Shown here: positions 1-11,664 of the stretch, piece by piece
Numbering within the stretch: position 1 is the first letter of the stretch
Layout: every line of letters begins with the position of its first letter
NCBI GenBank assembly: GCA_029582165.1
Contig: CM055870.1
Coordinates: 6,629,832 to 6,693,831 of the forward strand
DNA: 64,000 nt
Origin: Portulaca oleracea
Taxonomy: Eukaryota; Streptophyta; Magnoliopsida; Caryophyllales; Portulacaceae
Direction of reading: 5' to 3'
The notes under the pieces: model-generated
The model's input: only the letters and a program-made list of their open reading frames with translations
What the model was told of the DNA's origin: nothing
Database searches by the model: none
Program-made: the position numbers and the translations under genes

Positions 1-1242
1 TGCCCATACCAATCTTCGTATATCACTTTAAAAGGAAAGTATATTGCTTATGAAAAAGAAAAATTTATTAGTTTTTGAGTTTGGCTAAGTGCAATTACCC
101 ATTTTTTTGTGATGTTTCGTTAGGTTGTGTCCTTTTAGTATGTTTTGAGTTATGTTTTTTTCGAGTTATTGGGCTCTGCTTTGTTTGAAAGACTCTGTGT
201 CTTTCATGAATAAAAGGACTTTGTACCGCAAATTATAAAAAAAATGAATAATATGCCTATATATGTCGCGGAAACATATGGTGTGATGACATCATACAAG
301 TGACATAAGTTTACAATTTATAAATTGGTTAATATCACCTATGACATATTTTGTCTTATAAGTGTAGAAACAATATAAACAAGCCCTTAATTCATTTGGT
401 ACTAATTGCATTATAGTATGTTATTGATTTTAGGATTGGTTTCTAGAAACAATATATGTTTAGAAAATATTGGTTTAACTATTTGAGGAGTTAATATATG
501 TTGTTGTAATTAATGTATTGTATTTAGCCATTTACTCACTCTGTCCTATATCTAAAGTCCATCTTGTATTGAAGAACCTCACATTCAAAAGTCAACCATT
601 TAAGACATATTAGTTCACCCAAATGCAAACATTTCAAGATGTTGTCAACCAATTTCAAATACCCCCATGACAAAATTCCCATAATCACTAAACAGCACTT
701 GATATAATTACATAAACAATTAAATGAAAAATATATACATAAAAGTAGCAATTGTAATCTTATCATAAACGTAATAAGTTGGAACATAATTGCTAGCATA
801 ACTCAAGAAAACATTACTAATACAACAAAAAGCTTAAAATTATCACCCGAAAAATAAAAACTAGCTTATTAGTACCCCTTGTCATGTTGCACAAGTTTGT
901 GGAAAAAGTGGTAACCTTTTCATTCCCCTTGGTTTTCAAAATGTGGAGAAAGGCGATAATATGTGCATATACATGCATAAGCAATCAAGGAAACAAATTT
1001 TCAAAGCACGATTTATGGTAAGAAGTGTAACTAGCAATCGGAATAAGCGAGTTGCTAGTATGGATAGCATAAATACTACTTAGAGCATGCTACAAGCCTA
1101 CAACTAGCAAAGGAGAACTTTATTACAGGGGAAATAATAGGACTCAAGGGGGTAAAGGTTTGGCAATCAAGAAGCAACTAACAATGTCTTGTTTTAAATT
1201 TTCTTTTGACTCAAATAGTGGAACTTTGACGAATTATTTATA
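1..1242. other. AT-rich intergenic DNA, no gene seen
   Basis: No ORF here looks like a conserved protein. A T-rich stretch at about 100-240 ending in an A-run could be an old retrotransposon tail, but nothing confirms this. The sequence near 540 (ctcactctgtcctatatct) resembles a Stowaway terminus, but no matching second end was found. Confidence 0.4.
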
Positions 1243-1496
1243 GCCCTGTTCTTTTGTACGCTAGGACGCGGTATGATGTGGTGAAATTGTGGCGGGTTGT
1301 GGGGTAATTGTGACGGGTTATTGGCATGTTGTTGTGGGTTTTTTGTATATATATATATAAATATTGTATTGGTAATTGTGAAAAAGTAATTTGTGGTGGG
1401 TTGTGTTGAATTGTGGTAGAATGGTATTTTGTGATGGGTTGTGACAAACTGCGGTAGGTTATGGCACCGCAGTTTGCCAACCGCAGAAAACAACAT
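1243..1496 (-). mobile_element. Tourist-like MITE (family T), copy 1
   Basis: One end reads gccctgttcttttgtacgc. The other end carries aaccgcagaaaacaac, the inverted counterpart. The interior is tandem-like GTGGTGGGTTGTGG sequence, the complement of the TACCACAAC-type interior of the other family members. The target duplication is eroded. The element is non-coding; short ORFs in it are by-products of the biased composition. Confidence 0.6.
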
Positions 1497-1818
1497 TACT
1501 TATTAGTTATTATTATAAAGGGTTAGTTGTCTATATTATGTGATTCTAATGTTTTCTTGGAGTTTTGGACTTTCTATTTCTGATAAAGGTTAAGCCTATC
1601 GTTAGACAATTGCAATAAGTATCCAAATTCCAAAACAATGCAGTTTTTTTGTTTTTGTTTTGGTAGAGTTGCGATTGACTTTCAATTTGCTTTTGCATAG
1701 ATATTGATATTATTGACAATATGACACAATATAGAGACTTTGCATTGCATCCTTAATTACTAATGTTTAATTGCTGCCATTTTCATTTCAGGTTCTAGTA
1801 TAATGAAATCTAGACTAT

Positions 1819-2063
1819 GGCCCTGTTTTTTTCTGAGGTTGACAAACTGCGGTACCACAACATACCGCAGTTTGCTACAACTCACCACACTTTACCACAA
1901 ATCATTGTTTTTCTTTCTCCTCACTTTTCTCCTCTACTTTTTACATTCTCTCTCTTCACCTACCTCACATACCAATAACCTACCGCAATTCCACCACACC
2001 CACCACAATTCCACCACACCTCACCACACCATACCGCAAAATACCGCAGAAAAGAACAAGACC
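1819..2063 (+). mobile_element. Tourist-like MITE (family T), copy 2
   Basis: It starts ggccctgttttttt and ends with gcagaaaagaacaagacc, an imperfect terminal inverted repeat. The interior is rich in CACCACA and TACCGCA. The 3-bp sequence TAT lies directly on both sides, consistent with a 3-bp target duplication. Only about 320 bp of unremarkable sequence separates it from copy 1, which is in the opposite orientation. Confidence 0.7.
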
Positions 2064-3540
2064 TATAAGTTACAGAGAAGACTGTGAAATTTATTGTAAA
2101 ATAAATTGCATTAGGATTTACGGATAAGCTTACAAGTCCTCCATGAACACATTGTACCATTCGTCTATTACCTAATCTAAGCTAAGCCCCTATCATTTTA
2201 CACACAAAAAAAAAAAAAAAAAAAAAAAAATTCAGGTTTTCAAATAAAACACCCTTATTTTCCACTTGAGAAAATAACTCCAAAGAATAGAGTCATTAAT
2301 CAAGTCCAAAAACGGCAGTCAATTTTCAAATAAAACAATGAAGATCCTGTCATTATGCCTTAAAGTCAGAGTTGGAAACGTTCCATTTTCGTTCTAAAAA
2401 ATTCCAAACACGGAACCATACTATACTTTTTCTATGCGTGATTATCTGCCTCAGCAGCAGCCATGACAAAAGCAGTCAAATCAACATTTACAGTCTGTCA
2501 AATTCATGATTAAGGACCGTAAGGTAAGGTAAATAAGTTTTGATAATTTTTATAAATTTTAATCATTTTTTGATAATTTTTAATAATTTTGGGTGAATTT
2601 TAATCAATGTATGTGAATAATTAACAAAAATTCAATTTCTTTTTATACATAATTTACTTACCAATATTTATAAACATAGTGTTGGCGAAAATTCGGATCC
2701 AGGTAATTTCGGGTCGGACAAATTCAGACAATGTAAACATTCATACGAGAAATTCATGCCCATGCCGGTTTTACTTTGGGTCAACCGATTCGGACCAAAC
2801 TAAATTGAGATCAAAATCGGTGTCAGATAATAGAAAAAGAGAAACTTTATGTTCGAATATTCAGTCAATTCAGTTAACATCAAAATTTGGAAGAAAACCT
2901 ATGTCCAGACCCAGTTTTTCCGAAGTCGAACAATTCAAATATTCCGGAGATTTTGCTTCCCTTTTCAGATCCTGTTGAGTCATTTCTGCTTCTAAAACAG
3001 TGAATTGCCTCTAACACTCCAATATGGCTGTCAGTGAAGGTAGTAGGGTAACAAAATACCCACTTTCTGGGTAAATTCTAAAACAGTCAAAAGACCACCA
3101 CATCACCAACATGAACTCAGTGGTAACAAATAATAAGGGAGACTTTCACCCTGTTCCTAGCATGGCACACTCTCAAGGTGTGCAGCACACATATCAGACA
3201 ACCAAGGTATGCAGTAATGCAGCAGAAGTAAGGCATAACAATTGATCAGGCATGGTGGCAGAAATTTCTGCGATTAGAGAAAGAACTATATTACAAAAGT
3301 TCTAGTTCGGACGAAGAAAAATTATTAAAAGGAAAAGGTAAAGAGAAAAGATATTGTGAGGAATGATATATATCGACTGAGCAGAATAGACGGAGAAAAC
3401 GAAGGAGATTTCAAAGGGTACTATTGTACAGAGACCGCGAGACAGGCTCAACTCCTTCATCAGTGTAAGAAAGTGTCATTAACATCAGAACCAAGAAATC
3501 TGTCAATTTACTCCAATAAGTAAGGTAGTCGGTCTGTCGG
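2064..3540. other. Intergenic DNA and probable 3' UTR of the RRM gene
   Basis: It contains an A-run at about 2206-2230 and AT-rich DNA with repeated TTTTGATAATTTT motifs at 2535-2600. The 300 bp or so next to 3540 are likely the 3' UTR of the minus-strand RNA-binding protein gene, but no clear poly(A) signal fixes its end. An ORF at 2679-2978 has no recognisable domain and probably is not a gene. Confidence 0.4.
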
Positions 3541-4436
3541 TCAGCTGGACTGCGCAACTGCGGGCACTTTTGCTTGACCTTGTGATTCCGTTGCAGCTCG
3601 TGCACTCTTCTTGACACTAACAACTCCTCCATTGGAAGCGTCTCTTGTTGTCGTGTTCACCTGAGTATTGTTGCCACGGACATCCTGATCGGTTTTCCCG
3701 TTTGGCACAGATTCCATCATGTTGTTGTATGGGTTGACCATGCCCATCATAGTAACCCCGCCATTCAACCCGGTTGGGTAGTATCCAGTCCCATAGGCCA
3801 AAGGCCGAACCCCCATGACCCCGTACCCGCCATTCCACGGGGTCCTAGGAGCAACCATGGGCATCCCGTAACCAACAACCCCATACCCACCAACAGGATA
3901 CCCGCCACCATAGACACCACCCCCGTAATAGTACCCGGGGTAGGTAGTAGTAGGAACCGGGATTTGCCCTGGGTAAGTCCCGTATCTAGGACCCCTACCC
4001 CAATAACCATCGTCAATGGTAAACCCAGCAACAGGGGAGAATCTCCCCCCGGAAAACCTAGGGTTGTTCCTGTTGTTAGGGTTTTTTGAGCCATCCCTAG
4101 GAACTGCTATCTTAACCTCCACACACTTCCCTGCCAGCTCGTGTTGGCTCTTCTGCATGATCTTCTCGATGGCCTCCTCAGAATCAAAAGTGATGAACCC
4201 GAAACCCCTGGGACGGTTCACATTGTCACGCATCACGACTACATCCGTAATCCTACCAAACTTCTCGAAATAAGTCCTGAACTCCTCCTCGGTTACGTTG
4301 GACGACAAACCCCCTACAAAAATCTTCTTAGCCTTCAAATGTTGTTGGTCATAGTTGCTAGATCCATAACTGTCATTACTACTCCTACCAAACCCTTTAC
4401 CCGCCTGCGGTTGGATCTGGGTGTCTTGTTGTAGCT

Positions 4437-4467
<31 letters not shown>

Positions 4468-5116
4468 TTTTTGACTATTTGTTTGTTCATTCCTTGGTAT
4501 GGCCCTTTTCACTTCTACCTATATAAACAAAATAAACCCAAAAAATCATCCAAAATTAAACCACCCAGAAATCATAATCAGATTACATCACTTTTAACAA
4601 CCCAACAACAACGTCTGTCTGTCTATCTTTCTTTGATTCTTTCTTCCTTACTTGTTCTATTATATCTTAATTCTCGATCCAGGGTTTTAAGAACAAATTA
4701 GGAAAAAACCACATTCAATTCCGAAAATTCCACGGGGATGTTTCTATATTACCCAAACAAACCAAATTCGAATCAAATCAAACACAAATAAATCAAGAAT
4801 AACATGCAGATTAAACCACCCACATTAAGAAACTTAGAGTGAACCTTCCGACGAAATTAGGGTTTAGGGATCAAAAATTAGAAAAACTGACCGTTCTACC
4901 AGCAATGACATGATGATCCTGGAGAGCTTTGTCGACAGAAGCAGGATTAGAGAAAGTGACGAATCCAAACCCTCGAGGAGTAGCAGTGAGTCGATCTTTG
5001 GCAATTACAGAAGAAGAAACCTCGCCGAATTTGGAGAAGTGATTGCGAAGAAGAGCTTCGGTAGTGTCTCTGGAAATACCACCGACAAAGAGCTTACCGA
5101 CGTCGGAATCCGACAT
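3541..5116 (-). CDS. Two-RRM glycine-rich hnRNP-like RNA-binding protein
   Basis: Two exons: 5116-4892 (75 codons) and 4518-3541 (325 codons plus stop), giving 400 aa. The intron uses GTCAGT and TATATAG and joins in phase 0. RRM1 has RNP2 LFVGGI at about residue 9 and RNP1 RGFGFVTF at 48-55. RRM2 has IFVGGL at about 141 and RGFGFITF at about 179-186. A glutamine run of about 11 lies between the RRMs, and the C-terminal part is rich in Gly, Tyr and Pro. This layout is that of plant hnRNP A/B or RNP1-like proteins, which bind RNA in the nucleus and cytoplasm. Specific targets cannot be read from sequence. The start MSDSDVGKLF is chosen because it sits at the usual distance before RRM1; an in-frame upstream ATG at 5197 would add 27 residues without domain character. 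Confidence 0.93.
4427..4470 (-). repeat. CAG/CAA repeat encoding a polyglutamine run
   Basis: The trinucleotide tract lies inside exon 2 of the RRM protein gene. It encodes about eleven consecutive Gln residues, then Leu and two more Gln, in the linker between the two RRMs. Such tracts commonly vary in length between alleles; that is general knowledge, not seen here. Confidence 0.9.
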
Positions 5117-5330
5117 TGATGAAGTTTGTTGGTATTCTATTCTTAGATCCAAAATAGAAGGGGAAGAATTAGGAAGATGAACCCTAAAAACTCTCACTTT
5201 TAGTGGAACTCACTCTTCTTTGTTGAGTTTCTCTTTCTCTCTCTCTCTGTTGTTGAGTTTTCTCTCTCTCCTCCTGCCTTCCTCTTCTGCTCCTCTTCAT
5301 CCGCTTCCTAACAAAATTTCACTTAATTTT
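5117..5330 (-). promoter_or_regulatory. 5' leader and promoter-proximal region of the RRM gene
   Basis: Read on the minus strand this is a purine-rich (GA)n leader, with GA runs at about 5230-5275, followed by the start codon at 5116. It contains an in-frame upstream ATG at 5197. No confident TATA box was identified. Confidence 0.5.
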
Positions 5331-7599
5331 GCCGGAGGTTTTGCGGGTTTAAGTCGCTGAGAATCCTGGCCCAACGTTTACTCTTTTACTGGGCCCAGCT
5401 ACTTTGGGCTTTTTACCTTTTAGTTTGTTTTTTCTGTTTTTATTTCCTTTATTATTTTATTTTTAGCCGAATTTTTATGTCTATTTTCATTTTGTATATT
5501 TATTTATCTATAGGACTATAGCCGTCTTTAGGCATGTTTAAGCAGCCAGAGACGATTGAATTTAGTTCGACTCAAATATCCGAATTTATCTGATTCGAAA
5601 AAAGTATGGTATGGTTATAGATTTTTAGTAGGAACCTTGACATCAGTTCATTTGACCGAGTATTAAAAGTTTAAAACATAATGTGATATTTTTCTTTTTC
5701 TATTGTATGAACCAGATTTTGACCTAAATTTATCTCTATTAGAAAATTCTAAAAATATTAGGTAAGAGACATCAATTTTTCATCCAAATTTTAACATTGA
5801 CCAATTTAATTGACCTGAATTTGAGTGGAACTCAATTTTTTCCCAAAGTTTTAGCAAGGATTATATGATTGAAAAACATCGTATATAGTGTAACATTGTA
5901 ACCAATTTTACGTATTTCTATAATTTTATCATGTTTACCCGTTATTTATATTGTTTTACAGTGTTAATATTTCATGGCGGTATCCCAATTCTAATCAGAT
6001 TCAGGTTTAAAAAATAAATAATAATTTCTTTTATGATAGATACTGTTTGATCTTCAAGTAGTTTATTACAGTTAGAAGATTATTCTAGAGCTTCTTAATC
6101 TTAACTTGGGTTTGACCATCCAATCTAGTTTGGTACGACCAAATTATATGTATACAAGGTACCTTTTATAGATTTCGTTTTCAATTCCAAGTTTCTAGTT
6201 TGTATTATGAGCGTTTGTATTATGAGAACGTAAATCTCTCTTATATTTCATCGTCTCTGAATTAATTATCTTGATTTTTTTGTATCCGTTGACATGATCA
6301 AGCCATTAATGTGTGGAATCTGATGGTGTCATGGTGGACATTAATCCAAAATTTATTAGAATCAACTATGTAAAACTTGCCGAGTATTGTGATGGATTTC
6401 TTCGGATATGCTTTCAAAGGATGTAATTAAATCATTTAATAAAACGATATTGTTGGGTAACAAGAACATGTATCCTAAAATCACCTTATCTCTTGATGTT
6501 ATTGTTATAATTGTTTCTTTCCTAATTATATTATGATACTATTGCTAAAAACAAATTATATTATGATGCTATTTGGAATATTGTTTCGGAAAATTAGATT
6601 ATAATAATACATACTTTCACGAATTGGATAACAATAATCCCTACTATCAATTTGGATTCTTGATGACCAAAATAAATAAAATTATATTCTAATAATCCCT
6701 ACTTTCACGAATTGCATTTGATTCAAAACTTAGTATAATACTTTACCACGATTTTTAATGAGCTTACAGCGTTTCTCCCAATTCTTTTACTATTTTTTAC
6801 GAATTTTTCACTTTTATTCATTTTAAGAAAATCGTAATAATTGCTCATAGTCTCAAAAAAAAATGTTCTGGTAACTACACTTCATTACCTTTCTTGGGGC
6901 GGGAACGGGAAAAAAAAAATTAAAAACAATGTGATATATGAATGTAAAAATAAAAAGAATGTGGAGGTAGATTTGGTACCACTACAATCCAATTTTATTT
7001 TGTTTTGAACCGCCAAAATCCCAAATGAAAGTAAAATTATTTCATACAATTGGTGAAAGTAGTGATTATTAAAATCCAATTTTCCTATTGTTTTTTTGAT
7101 ATTACTTTGAGATAATATCTTTTGATATTATTGTTGGAGTGGGGGTCAATGTAGGTTTAGAAGGAATTCTATTCATTCACTTTGTTTGGTGCGGCCTCCC
7201 AATATTGGATTTGTCTGAGAGTTTGTGTGAAGTTGAAATTTGGTATTCCAATTGGTGAGATAATTTATGAAAGTTTGTGTGAAATTGATATACTCTCTTT
7301 TTGTTGATCTCAATATGAGATCATTCGTTGTACTTTCTACCAATATTGAATTTGTTTGAGGTTGTGTCGCCCGTGGTTTTTTTCCGATTTGGATTTCCAC
7401 ATCAAATTCATGTCACCTCAATTTTGCATTTATTTTCTGGATTTATTGTAGTTATCCTATTCCGTTTCCGCTATTGTGTATTGCTCTTATAATTAGCCCT
7501 AACAAATTTGTTAGACTCTCTTCTTGGCGACAAAACAAGTGATTCGCGAAACCTCTGATCATCACCATAATCGAGAACTTTAGCTTCATCTTTTCCGAC
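5331..7599. other. AT-rich intergenic DNA, no gene seen
   Basis: No conserved coding signal. A short direct repeat around ctactttcacgaattg occurs at about 6610-6630 and 6690-6715. The sequence around 5560-5860 shows motifs common in degenerate plant retroelements but has no clear ends. Confidence 0.4.
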
Positions 7600-7737
7600 G
7601 TCGGTGACGGCAAATCTGTGAAATAATGGACTTGAGCCCAATTCAACCCCAAAAGCTAGCTTAGGAGGTTGAGGCACCCAAGCCATTATAAACACCACAA
7701 TATGGGTGTCAAAGGCCGATGTGGGACAACTCAACAA
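7600..7737 (-). mobile_element. Probable LTR fragment of an LTR retrotransposon
   Basis: Read on the minus strand it contains gttgtcccacatcggcc, then a short gap, then ataatggcttgggtgcc and ttttggggttgaattgggc. This order is typical of plant Copia-type LTR promoter regions. No second LTR, primer site or coding domain was found, so it is probably a fragment or solo LTR. The call rests on remembered family resemblance. Confidence 0.45.
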
Positions 7738-8239
7738 AATCTTAGGTTGTTATTAGTCACATCTCTTCTCTCCGATAATATTAGTTTCTTTGTCCTCCAT
7801 TTTTATTATTTTGATAGAATTTCGCTGAGGATTTCCTTGAAGGTGTGTTCGGTTTTGGGATTGGCCGTTTGTGGTGATGAATTTTTGTATCTGTTGCGGT
7901 TTTTTGCTCTGTCTTGTTAATTTTTGCTATCTCGAAGGGTTGTGTTTCTGGTTTCTTTATCTTATTCGGGTTTGTGGGAGTAGTGAAGAAGGTGTGGGTG
8001 GTGGCGTGGTGCGATAAGGCTAAGATTTGGGTGTGTCGTCGGGGTCCATTCTGGTGTTCTTGGGTCTGTGGAAAGTTTTGTGTGTGTACGATTTCTCTAT
8101 TGAAGTGTGGTGGTTGATTTGGAAGTGTTTTGATTTAGTGGGCCTTGATCTTTGTTGGAGCTTCATTAATTTGTTATTTGTAGTGTCATGAAGTGATTTT
8201 TGGTGTACTGTTGGCATTGTGAGACTTCAAATAAGGGTT
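7738..8239. other. Intergenic DNA, no gene seen
   Basis: GT-rich on the plus strand. Short ORFs at 7669-7920 and 7914-8117 are hydrophobic and Cys-rich by composition, with no recognised domain. Confidence 0.35.
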
Positions 8240-8600
8240 GTGGCACCAACAATATTAGTGATGGATTATGGGTTTGAGGAAGTTTTTGAGGAGCTAGTTA
8301 CTGCTCAACTTCCGAATGAATTGTCGTAATTAGTCCTTGAGCGATTTGTACAAATGGATCACCCATAAGAAGTGATTTGGGTGGCTTGCAGTATAAAGGA
8401 CTCTGGAAATTTTACATTTAAGGCTCGAGATATTTTAAGGCAATTGAGTTATGTGAAATGGTTCTTCAATCTCTATGTGTTGGTATGCCAGTTTGTGGCC
8501 AATATGAACTTGTGGCTGAATTGGCCATCGCTCTTAATTCAAATCTTGCGACTTGCTGGATTAAATTGGAGAAAAATGATATAACACAATTTCATTGTGA
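8240..8600 (+). pseudogene. Possible degenerate coding fragment, unidentified
   Basis: Conceptual translation shows coding-like stretches in shifting frames: ILVMDYGFEEVFEELVTAQL near 8245-8310, FTFKARDILRQLSYVKWF near 8410-8470, and, in another frame, CGQYELVAELAIALNSNLAT near 8490-8560. Stops and frameshifts separate them. The protein is not recognised. It lies directly upstream of the Mutator-like element at 8757. It could be a decayed host gene or part of a transposon. Confidence 0.3.
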
Positions 8601-8967
8601 TTTTGCTATGAAATTTGATGCTTATAAGTTATAATGTTAAAGTGAGATATAGTAGAGCATTATCGTTTCTTCAAAGAGGAATGGCGGAGAATGCAACGAT
8701 GGATTTAGAGATAGGCAGTACATTTGAAACAAAAAATAAAATTATCTTAAGAGTATGGGTTGTTAACCTTGAAAGACGGCCCAACAAACAAATTGACCTG
8801 ATGGTCTTATGAGGGCACAGAGGTCCCAATTTGCAATTGAATATGGAGTCCAAAATGATGACTGGATATGTCATGTGTGTTTTTTTTTTTTTTGGTTCCA
8901 ATGTAAAAACCCCCAATCTAAGGACAGTAAAAAGATGGGGTTCAATGTAAGAGGAAGATGGGTGCAG

Positions 8968-9065
8968 AAGAAGAAGAAGAAGAAGAAGAAGAAGAAGAAA
9001 GGAGAAGAAAGGAGAAGAAGAAATCGAAGAAGAAAGGAGAAGAAGAAGAAATAGAAGAAGAAGAA
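8968..9065 (+). repeat. (GAA)n microsatellite in the left arm
   Basis: GAA/AGA-rich tract within the left arm of the palindromic element. Its inverted partner is a (TTC)n tract at about 10423-10466 in the right arm, so the tracts were probably present when the arms were formed. A GAAT tetranucleotide run follows at 9244-9281. Confidence 0.85.
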
Positions 9066-9661
9066 AGAGAAGGAAGATGATGATGCAACTTTTTTGTTTC
9101 TTTGCAATATTTTTGCTTTTTACAGTAAAACATCAACAATTTGTATAATTTTTGCTTTTGGGAGTAATCTGCTCATTTTTTATTTCATTGCACTTGTTTA
9201 CGAATGAATAATAGATTATAATTTCACAGAACTTCTTCTTCTTCGAATGAATGAATGAATGAATGAATGAATGAATGAATATGGTTCGTTATATATGTTG
9301 ATCTTGGATAAAAATATAGTAGACCTTGGATATTAATATGCTTTGGATATTAATATGGTTCGTTATATATGTTGATCTTGGATAAAAATATAGTAGACCT
9401 TGGATATTAATATGCTTTGGATATTAATATGGTCATCCTTGTGAATTAATATGACAATCTTTGTATGACACAATACCTTCAATTCATATAATAAAACACT
9501 TTAAAAGTTTTCAATACATAATAACCATCGACAATACATTGAGTACATCCATACATAGTAATATGTGTTAACCAAGGATATCAATATAGTAATCCTCAAA
9601 CTTTTAGTAATATGTGTATTGTCGGTGCTAGAACCCTTATCTAAAGTCTCACTATTCTGCT

Positions 9662-9952
9662 TGTAATACCCAGGGTATATGTGGTTAAGGTGTGACTTAA
9701 AAATATGGAAATGACTACTTATATCACCAAGGTGCACTTTTTATTTTTATTTTTATGGTAGCTCATCCATTGGGAACTCTTCAGTTGAACGTGTTTGGCT
9801 GAGAATAGTCTAAGGATAGGTGACCTCCTGGGAAGTTTTCCCAGGCAGCGTGTGAACGAGGACGAAGGACACTAGAAAGCCTCGTGGTGATTTGTGGGGT
9901 CAGTCAGTGATCCTTGAAGCAATTATCAGTAATGTCCGCGCTCGGGGCAACA
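9662..9952 (+). mobile_element. Cassandra-like (5S rRNA-bearing) LTR, probable solo LTR
   Basis: Starts TGTAATACCC and ends GGGGCAACA, i.e. TG...CA ends, about 291 bp. It contains a 5S rRNA-like core (see next entry) followed by cgtgtgaacgaggac and tttgtggggtcagtcagtga, an order I recall from Cassandra TRIM LTRs. No primer-binding site (tggtatcagagc type) and no second copy follow. A 5-bp target duplication is not evident, so it may be a solo LTR with eroded flanks. It sits in the spacer between the arms of the palindromic element. Confidence 0.6.
9763..9836 (+). other. 5S rRNA-like module with pol III promoter boxes
   Basis: The sequence from catccattgggaactcttc through ggtgacctcctgggaag matches the 3' half of plant 5S rRNA. 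It includes counterparts of the internal A-box/intermediate region (gttgaacgtgtttggctgag) and the C-box (ggataggtgacctcctggg). The 5' half is not convincing and there are several substitutions, so this is a derived module in a transposon and not a functional 5S gene. Confidence 0.75.
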
Positions 9953-10655
9953 TAGAGGAAGAAGGGAGCAGAAGGATATCAATATTGTAATCCTTGGTTA
10001 TCAATATAGTAATCCTTGGTTAACACATATTACTAAGCATGGATGTACTCAGTATATTGTCGGTGGTTAGTATGTATTGAAAACTTTTAGTAATATGTGT
10101 ATGGATTGAACGTATTGTGTCATATAGGGATTGTCATATTAATGTACAAGGATTACCATATTAATATCCAAGATTTACTATATTGTTATCCAAGGTCAAC
10201 ATATATAACGAACCATTGTTCATTCATTCATTCGAAAAAGAAGAAGAAAACGAAGTTCTGTGAAATTATAATCTATTATTCATTCAGACAAGTGCAAAGA
10301 AACAAAAAATGAGCAACTTGCTCCCAAAAACAAAAATTATGCAAATTGTTAATGTTTTACGGTAAAAAGCAAAAATATTGCAAAGAAACCAAAAAGCCCC
10401 ATCATCATCTTCTTTCTCTTTTTCTTCTTCTTCTTCTTCTTCTTCTTCTTCTTCTTCTTCTTCTTCACCCCTCTTCCTCTTACATTGAACCCCATCTTTT
10501 TCCTCTCCTTAAGCAGATTGAGGTTTTTTTTTTGGGTTACGAAAAACCATGTCCTCATTTTGGGCCCCATCTTTAATTGCAATCGGGACTTCCATGTCCT
10601 CATAAGACCATTAGGTCAATTTGCTTGTTGGGCCGTACTTCAAGGTCAATAACCG

Positions 10656-11027
10656 TAAGGGGATCGGAACAGCAGGAGAAAGTATGGACCTTCAAATATA
10701 AGTGGGCTAAAAATCCCAAACATAAAGCGAATACAGCCCGTAAGAAGCCTAAACATAAAGCCAATCAGTGGGCTAAAAATTCCAAACACGAACCCAGGAA
10801 AATCTATAGATACAGACCAAAACATACAGCCCATAAGAAGCCCAAAATCTAAAGCCCATAAGGAGCCCAAAACGATGACAACTAAAAGGAGGATTGGGCA
10901 TTAACAAAACATGGAACTTGCTACATACGGAGTAGACTACAGTAGTCTGAACTGGGCTTGGGTATTCAACCCAACATGGAACTTGCTGCATGTACTATTT
11001 TTACACCATAAATGGGCATTTAATCTA
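10656..11027. other. Intergenic DNA with short direct repeats
   Basis: GGGCTAAAAATYCCAAACA appears twice (near 10706 and 10768), and acatggaacttgct appears twice (near 10909 and 10975). Motifs like AAGCCCA and AAAGCCCATA recur. No gene seen. Confidence 0.5.
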
Positions 11028-11584
11028 GGGTTTTTGGATGATAATATACCAACCTTTGGGGGTGTTGGATTGTAGTATACCAACCTTTACTATTGGATAG
11101 CAATATCCCTAACCTTTATACATGTGTGACATTATTATACCAACAGTAGCTAAAGGGGTGGTGAACCGGTCTCCATACGCGCTAATGTGGCTGGCGAAGG
11201 GAAAAAAAACTATCCCAACCAATAACTTCATTATCCCCTTAATTTTCTCACTAACCCACATTACAAGACATTGGTTGGTTGTGTTTTACGTCAGTACGAA
11301 GACCGATTTACCACCCCGTTAGTCACTTTATTAGGGCTGATTTTAAACAGGGGTTAGTGAGAAAAACGGAGGGGTTAACGAGGTTATTGGGCAAGGGCCA
11401 ATTATTTTCCCTCCACCTGTCACGTCAGAATTAAGACCAATTAACCAGTTACCACCCCCTTAGTCACTATTGGTATAATAATTTGACCTAAGTTAAAGGT
11501 CAGTGATATTATTGTCCAATAATAAAGGTCGGTATATTACAATCCAATACCCCCAAAGGTTAGTATATTGTCATCCAATATCCC
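11028..11584. mobile_element. Mutator-like MITE (family M1), copy 1
   Basis: The left end gggtttttggatgataata pairs with the right end tattgtcatccaatatccc. The inverted similarity extends through ATACCAACCTTTGGGGGTGTTGGA-like sequence. The same ends are found in the element at 25839-26204, where a perfect 9-bp duplication is present. Here the flanking duplication is not recognisable. The interior has a second, weaker inverted pair (ggggtggtgaaccgg and ccagttaccaccccc). Non-coding. Confidence 0.65.
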
Positions 11585-11664
11585 AAAATAAGCAACAAGC
11601 ACATAATTTCGACGTTTATTTTCAAATTTCACCTGAATTCGTTTCTATTTTCAAAAAACATGTA

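Larger units (their letters stand above)
8757..10655. mobile_element. Palindromic Mutator-like element with long inverted arms
   Basis: The left end gggttgttaaccttg matches the complement of the right end (cggttattgaccttg). The inverted similarity continues inward with gaps for about 800 bp, through paired (GAA)n and (TTC)n tracts and paired ATTAATATGG-type repeats, to about 9590 and 10010. The flanks TAAGAGTAT (8748-8756) and TAAGGGGAT (10656-10664) match at 7 of 9 positions, as expected for an aged 9-bp Mutator-type duplication. No transposase was found, so it is non-autonomous. The centre holds a separate 5S-like LTR insertion. Confidence 0.72.

Noticed and set aside
3765..4434. Several overlapping ORFs on both strands
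   Set aside because: Shadow frames of the RRM protein exon.
8809..9139. Lysine/arginine- or serine/phenylalanine-rich ORFs
   Set aside because: They are translations of the GAA/TTC microsatellite in the palindromic element.
9763..9836. Possible functional 5S rRNA gene
   Set aside because: Only the 3' half matches, with substitutions, and it lies within an LTR-like segment.
8757..10655. Inverted or direct repeats as a possible CRISPR array
   Set aside because: Repeats are long arms or microsatellites without regular unique spacers, and the DNA is plant nuclear.
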